Shown here: piece by piece, positions 58,327-64,000 of the stretch
How positions within the stretch are numbered: the stretch's first letter is position 1
Layout: each line of letters starts with the position of its first letter
NCBI GenBank assembly: GCA_963580455.1
Contig: OY756963.1
Span: 19,487,555 to 19,551,554, forward strand
DNA from: Euonymus europaeus
Lineage: Eukaryota; Streptophyta; Magnoliopsida; Celastrales; Celastraceae
Length of the DNA: 64,000 nucleotides
Direction: 5' to 3'
Notes under the pieces: model-generated
Databases searched by the model: none
Seen by the model: only the letters and a program-made list of their open reading frames with translations
What the model was told of the DNA's origin: nothing
Translations under genes and position numbers: made by a program

Positions 58327-60400
58327 GATGTCTGTCAAAGTAATTTGCAAAAGCTAGCTTTTAAAAGTACACCACCGAACAAGAAGGAAAACTAGCCTCT
58401 CTCTTCTAAATTTTTTAACAAAAACCATTTATAACGAGAGTAACTTCTAAAAAAGCAATGTTAAACTCACTCATTGAAAAAGCTTTCATAAGCTGCTTTT
58501 TAAGTAGTTTCAATAAGCACCAGCAATATCAAACTAAGCCTTGATTGTATGACTTAATGGTATTTCGTGTTCAGAAGCTGACTGTGAGATGAGTTATTAT
58601 CGGTAGATGTTGCTCTGAGTTCTTGCATCGCATAAAGAACTAAGTTTGGTGATTTTAAAGGATCAATCAATCCCATTTGGGCATGCCTAGCGCAGAATTC
58701 TGGTTTTAGTCTCTAGCTGTTCAAGTTTGATAGGTTGCTACGAAAAAAGAAGTTGCATTGACAAGTTGGAGGTGGTGACCGAAAATTAAAGTTTTATTTG
58801 CATTTTTGAAGGTTTTTGTTGAAGTTTATTATGCAGTTTGGACTATTGAATTACCAAGTCATGCTTCTGCAGTGTGAGGATGATGTAGCCTCCATTTTAT
58901 ACATTGCATCCACCTTGAGAGTTTGAGAAATCTAGAGTTTTGTGTTTGTTTCTGATGATGCTAAGCAGTGAATATTTTCTCTCATTTGGGTAGTTGATAT
59001 GCCATAGTTTGTTTAGAATCCTATCTATATGTTTCTTGCGACATAACAAATTCGTAGCAAGAGAATTGATTTAAAGATTTAAACTGGCATGAAGGGAGTG
59101 CCTCCATAAAGCATCATACCATCATCATCTAAGCCTTTTTCTAAACTGTTTGGGGTTGGCTGCATGAATCCAGTGAGAAATCAATGATGGTTTTTTTTTT
59201 CTTTCTTTCACCATGAGTGCCTCCATTAACTAAAGAGGTTATTTCCAATAGCTGAAATCTAAAACAACAAAAAGACGCTTTCAACTACACCACAAGTGCC
59301 ACTAAACCAAGAATAAAAGCTGAGCAGCCGTCGATTTCTGACGATGCCAAAATCAAGTTGCTTGTCCCTCAAAAGCTCTTCGATTCATTCCTTTCCCAGA
59401 TTCCAAAAGATGGCTAGGGGCAATGATGAGTCTGGCTCACCATCTTGCTCCTTTGCATTAACTCCAAGCTTTGAACTCAGCTTCCTCAGAGTCAGCTAGT
59501 ACCCAGGTCATATCCATAAAGCTGAGAACAATGTTTCTCAAATTACGAACTCACTTGTGGTGAGGGGTTAATGTCTTGTTGTTTCATTTCAGGGCTTACA
59601 TAGTGATGCAGACGACAAAAGGAAATTCAATTATTGAAAGATCCAAGAAAGAATCATGGTTTATTTGGAACCTCATTGTCTTTTCTAGTTATTCTAGTTA
59701 AATATTGAGTCTAATTTTTATACTTCTCAAGTTAGATAAGATTCATGCAAGTTTTATTGAGTTTGATTTAATTTTTATGAATAATAGTATTTTTAGCGTT
59801 TTCAGGTCTGGAATTTCACAAATAATTAATAGTTGGTTAGTTGCTGTGTTTTGTCACTTTATTTTGTTGAATGAAATTCTAGACTTAAATCTTTACTGGA
59901 AATTGACCACTTGCGGTTGGTATTTTATCTCTCTTACCTAATAATAGGTCATGAGTTCAATTCTCTACTTTCCCCCAAACTTACCTATTATAAAGAAAAG
60001 ATCCCAGTCTTAATTAGTTTCCTTTTAGGAGTGTCATACTTAGTTTTCCTTTTGGAGTTCAATTAGGGAAGATCTCATAGAATTAGAATTACTATGGACT
60101 ATCTATATAGATGTAATCTCCGTAATATGAGGATGACGATGAATGGATAATATTGAGATGATTTTTCAAGTGACTTGCTTTTCGATTGCGTGATGCAATC
60201 GTCCCTGATGGTGATGCCAAGGAACTCTAGATATGATTCTTAGGTGTATCTATCTTTTTTCTATCTCTCTGATTCTGCGACAATGGGAGATCTATTCCTG
60301 ACGATATCAAGCTTTCAATTTCGTATTTTCAAAGCCTCAATAATTTTTCAGCTCTAAGTTAAGCCTAATAAACGGTATCCCCATTTCCCGCAAAAAGTTA
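58327..60400. other. Intergenic, with a SINE-like fragment and coding-like scraps
   Basis: A SINE-like piece lies at about 59111-59190. At 59318-59410 a frame reads AEQPSISDDAKIKLLVPQKL then FDSFLSQIPKDG, and an overlapping frame from ATG 59409 reads MARGNDESGSPSCSF...FLRVS before a stop. I do not recognise either; they may be remnants of a gene fragment. Nothing else is supported. Confidence 0.35.
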
Positions 60401-60404
60401 CTGT

Positions 60405-60580
60405 ACACTGTCTAAGAAGAGACTATGCTGCTCAGCTGCTCCTCCTAGCCATTTCAAAGCCTGCTTTTGAAGGTTTTCTATAGTTAGAATCCTCTCCCAA
60501 GTCCCAAGTAGTTTTCCCAGGAAAAGATAGCAACCTTGGTATGGTCTTTGTTCTTCCAAATTTGCATCCAAGGGAACCTG
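60405..60580 (-). pseudogene. LINE retrotransposon scrap (zf-RVT region)
   Basis: On the minus strand one frame reads FPWMQIWKNKDHTKVAIFSWE and the neighbouring frame continues RILTIENLQK. This is the pattern of plant LINE C-termini, where a WxxIWK..PxKVAFFxW block is followed by KILTIDNLxKRG. A frame change and stops show decay. No other LINE domain was found nearby. Confidence 0.5.
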
Positions 60581-60599
60581 TTTTGGATTTATTCTATAC

Positions 60600-63500
60600 A
60601 CTTGCTAATGGATGCTGTGATATGGAATAAATACATATTATACTGGTAAATTGGATGTAGTAACTTTGGTGGATAAGAGTGGTTCTGCCCTGTAAGTTAA
60701 CTAACGGATGTAAGTTAAACTCTCCTCATTAATTGGTATAAGTGAACTTAATAGCCTTAAACAGTTAATCATAGTATTATACAGATGTTGGAAAACTCTC
60801 TGTTTCATTGTCATCAAGTTCATTATCCCTGAGTATCAAATACAATGTACTATGAGATTGATTGGTGATCCTAGAGTTAGGCAACCTTTTGATTTGCTTA
60901 AAATGCTCTTTCCAGTAAAAAGTTATGATCTCAAGTTGCCAGGGTGCTGTAATATAGTACTTTTAATTTTTAAAGAGCACAAAGTAGCGTGTTGGCAGCC
61001 TCTAGTATTCATAATTTCACAGTCTTTGGTTTTTATCATCGGTTATAGTTAATACTTCCACCTTTATGGTTTGATTAATTTTAAGATAAAATCATTTTCT
61101 TATTTTTGTTCGATTTAGTTTCTTCTGTCGTAGGTATATCGCCTCTTTGGTGTCAGATATGGTCTGTTTATTATTTGTCACAATAACTAATATTCAATCA
61201 GTTTTCTTGTACATTTGATCTGCACTATGTTGTTTTTTAAACGTCCACTGCACTGAATTATTAGTAGTAGCTTTTCTTTTACCATTTATGAGAATTTCTT
61301 TCAATTCGGTTACAATCTTCTGGTCATTTAAGATTCCTATGCCATTTATTTATTTTGTCCATGTGCCTGAGTGCTGGTAGTAATGTCCTCATCAGTTTTC
61401 TTCGTTATGTATATTAGATTGAAAATAAAAGAGTTTTCGCTATTGTTCGTTTCTTGATCCTCAATTCTATCGAGGCCTTATAGTATTACTGTATTCAGAT
61501 TTGTATATTGAATATTGGTTTGACTCTAGATCCTTCGTCCAAAGTCTTAACTCGTGTTAGAGGCTTTGAGTCTCTGAGTCTAGTTGCATTTTTGACACTT
61601 GATAATTCAAAATAACCTACACCGGAGAAATGGTCTTGCATACGTGTAACACTATTGGATTCATGTTCGTAAGGAGTGATATGGTCTACAACTACAAGAG
61701 ATATGTTCTTGGACATCAGCTTGAAGCTGCTTGATTTTACTTGGCTAGGGACCATGTAAAGATAAAACTTTCAAGCATAGTGAGATTTAGCTTAACCCAT
61801 GTGCATGGATGCTGATCTGGGAAGTCTCTGATGCTAGTGTCAGTATGTTGATGTTCATGATCTTAGCGAAGTATAGATGTCATTTTGTGCCTGTGAATGC
61901 TCTCTCTCTCTCACAATCAATTTGTGATGCTGAACTTTGGCATAGAATGCACCTAGGAGTCTGTCAGACATCTTATTGGATCTTAGAGAGGATTCTTTCC
62001 AAGGATTTATCACAGCCTAGGTTGTATGATCCCTGCATTATGTGATCCCTGCTTGGTTCATTCTGATTTTTATTCTCCTTGGAGGAATGTGTTTCTAATG
62101 AAAAATAAGCATGGGAGAACATATTATTTCCTGTATGATTATATAGGTGTTGGGGTTTGGGTTCGTTTATGTGGGACCTCTGGAATCGAGTAGGACAATA
62201 AGGTTTCCTATTAATCATTTAATTTTTGATGAAATATTTTTTTTTACTAATTTCAATGTTGAATTTTTCAGAGCGTGATTTTGTTACTCGTCTGGTTCAA
62301 TAGTAAGTGATTAGATTATTAACAACAATCGGTCAAAATCACTCACAAACCCCAGCCTTGATTAACTTATAACATGCCACTGCTCTTATTTCTATCCAGC
62401 CAAACTCCCTACGGAGATCATTCTGAAGAACTACACGGCAGTTGTGAGTGGTTGTCCTAAAACCAACTGATGAGTCTGGAATATATATATATATATTTTG
62501 AGAGAAAAAAGCCCTCACCATATAAAATGTTTTTCAGTAATAATAGCATGCCGAAAAAGGGGTAAGGATTTGCGCTTTCTTCTTGGTAAGGAGAAATCGG
62601 TGCCCGCTTCTGTGATTGGGCAATAACAATAAATACAAAGGGAGTTGAGTCAGTCAACTGCAAGGGAGAGGGGGAGCTAGCCCAGTGCCAACCCTGATTC
62701 TGAAAAGTCTTGGCCAAGCCGATCCAAAAGATCTTCATTGGCGTTGAGGACATCTCCTGAGAGCAGGGGATTTCGTGACATTTTTTATTGGCTGCCTTAT
62801 ATTCCAAATAAGCTGTTTAAGAGGTGGCATGGCAATCATATCTAAATCGTATATCGAAAGGGGATGGTTTATATTGATCCTTCTTCATTGTTCAGAACTT
62901 GACTCTCATTTTAGGAGCGGAAGTCATACAAGCTAGGGTTGCTGGTGGTGGTCTGGAGTAGGAAAAAAACACCACATCACTAGAATATCTCAATCAGTGG
63001 AGAAAACGGGGAAATCCCATGTGACCCACTATATCTGATAAGTTGCACTATATGTCAACCCAGGATGAAGCGTTTTCCTGGGATTTTGGAAGGCTATTCT
63101 TGGAACACCAATTAGCTGGTGCTACCTACTATGCTTCAGCTGCTTCCATCTTCACGACATAATTCCTCCAATCCGAGTGCTTTATGAATTGAACCGGTAA
63201 AGGGGATTTTTTTCCTCCCCACAATAGATTCTTCAAAGACCTTTTTCTTGGTTTAAGCAAACTGATCCAAGATCCACTCGTCTCTCAGATTCTTTTTCTT
63301 CTATTGAATATATTATCCAAATTGTTAACTCATCAAAATTCAAAAGATCCAAGGATTGGTATCAATTTTTGCCAAATGCAACTTTTTTGAGTTTTATTCG
63401 CATCCTTTTTATACAAGCATGTTTATTCATCTTTACTAGGTCTGCTCTAATGAATCCAAAACCTGGTTCGGAACTAGAAACCAAATCGGCCAGTCCAGTT

Positions 63501-63770
63501 TGTTTCGGGTGTTTGACTGAGTGCCAACATTTTCATTAACCGAACCAATCCGTGTTAAATGGTCCGCTCTATGGTTTTTTTTTGAAAACCATGATTAACC
63601 AAAATCAAACCGAGTATATACTTAATAATAAATATGTAATTATATATTTCCATATATGTCTATATATATATATTCCTAATCCAATCCAAAAATTGGCCCA
63701 AAACCAAACCAGTCTGAACAGAACAACAAACTGATAAACCATGTGGGTGATTGCTCACCGATCATGAGCT
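60600..63770. other. Intergenic stretch, no supported gene
   Basis: Mostly AT-rich sequence. Short open frames on the minus strand at 61495-61755 and 62457-62807 have no recognisable motif. A (TA)n run lies at about 62478-62497 and another at 63660-63673. Confidence 0.4.
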
Positions 63771-63772
63771 TG

Positions 63773-63990
63773 ACTTGTGCTATAAGACGGTTTTGGCCGA
63801 TCTGGCACAGCTGGCTTAGTGGCCGATGCAATTTTTCCTTTTCTCAATTGAGTATTACCTCTATTACACAAACTTGTACTCTAAGATGGTTTTGGCCGAT
63901 TTGGCATAGCTGGCTTAGTGGCCGTTGCAATTGCAACAATGCAATTTTTTCTTTTCTCAATTGGGTTTTACCTCTATTACACAAAAATTC
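63773..63990. repeat. Two-copy tandem repeat at the right edge
   Basis: ACTTGTGCTATAAGACGG at 63773 and ACTTGTACTCTAAGATGG at 63872 begin two copies of a unit about 99-115 bp long. Both contain TTTTGGCCGAT, CAGCTGGCTTAGTGGCCG-like, TTTTCTCAATTG and ACCTCTATTACACAAA. The second copy has a small internal duplication (GCAATTGCAACAATGCAA). The array may continue beyond the window. Confidence 0.8.
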
Positions 63991-64000
63991 AAGTCACATA

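Noticed and set aside
62457..62807. 116-codon minus-strand frame
   Set aside because: No recognisable motif; it includes a TA-repeat and lies in transposon-rich DNA, so a gene is not supported.

Overview
This is a plant nuclear window, almost certainly from a eudicot. Its genes are split by short GT-AG introns, intergenic DNA is AT-rich, and the transposable elements are plant types (Helitron, hAT, Tourist/PIF, MULE). The species cannot be named from the sequence.

Layout. Positions 1-7897 are the 3' part of an autonomous-type Helitron (Rep then Pif1-like helicase on the + strand, one in-frame stop between them) ending in a GC hairpin and CTAG. Next come CYP86B1-like (8564-10988, +, 2 exons) and a YedJ-type HD phosphohydrolase (12073-15600, -, 7 exons). 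Positions 15.6-27.1 kb are a transposon-rich gap: a DUF1985 pseudogene with a Tourist-like element inside it, tandem repeats, a CACTA-like remnant and two related long-TIR MULE-like elements. A small membrane-protein gene like Arabidopsis At5g23160 follows (27203-28123, +). Positions 28.4-31.6 kb are a diverged tandem duplication with a MITE in one copy. After it lie cytosolic ribosomal protein eL42 (32861-34618, +, 4 exons), a MULE with a broken MuDR-type transposase (about 35.5-39.6 kb), mitochondrial ClpP (CLPP2-like, 39736-41982, +, 2 exons) and a HUA2-family PWWP/CID gene (44165-55242, +, 11 coding exons). The last 8 kb hold hAT elements, a LINE scrap and no clear gene.

How the genes relate. 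They are independent housekeeping and developmental genes, not an operon: suberin fatty-acid hydroxylation, nucleotide phosphohydrolase, translation, mitochondrial proteolysis and co-transcriptional RNA processing. Four of them (CYP86B1, the At5g23160-like gene, CLPP2, HUA2) have Arabidopsis counterparts numbered At5g23140 to At5g23190, so the window is probably a conserved syntenic block expanded by transposons. The gene models were built by hand from splice sites and reading frame.

No wholly new system was found. The most informative signals are hand-defined transposon boundaries, many with target-site duplications and one with a paralogous empty site, plus several repeat families whose identity I cannot settle.
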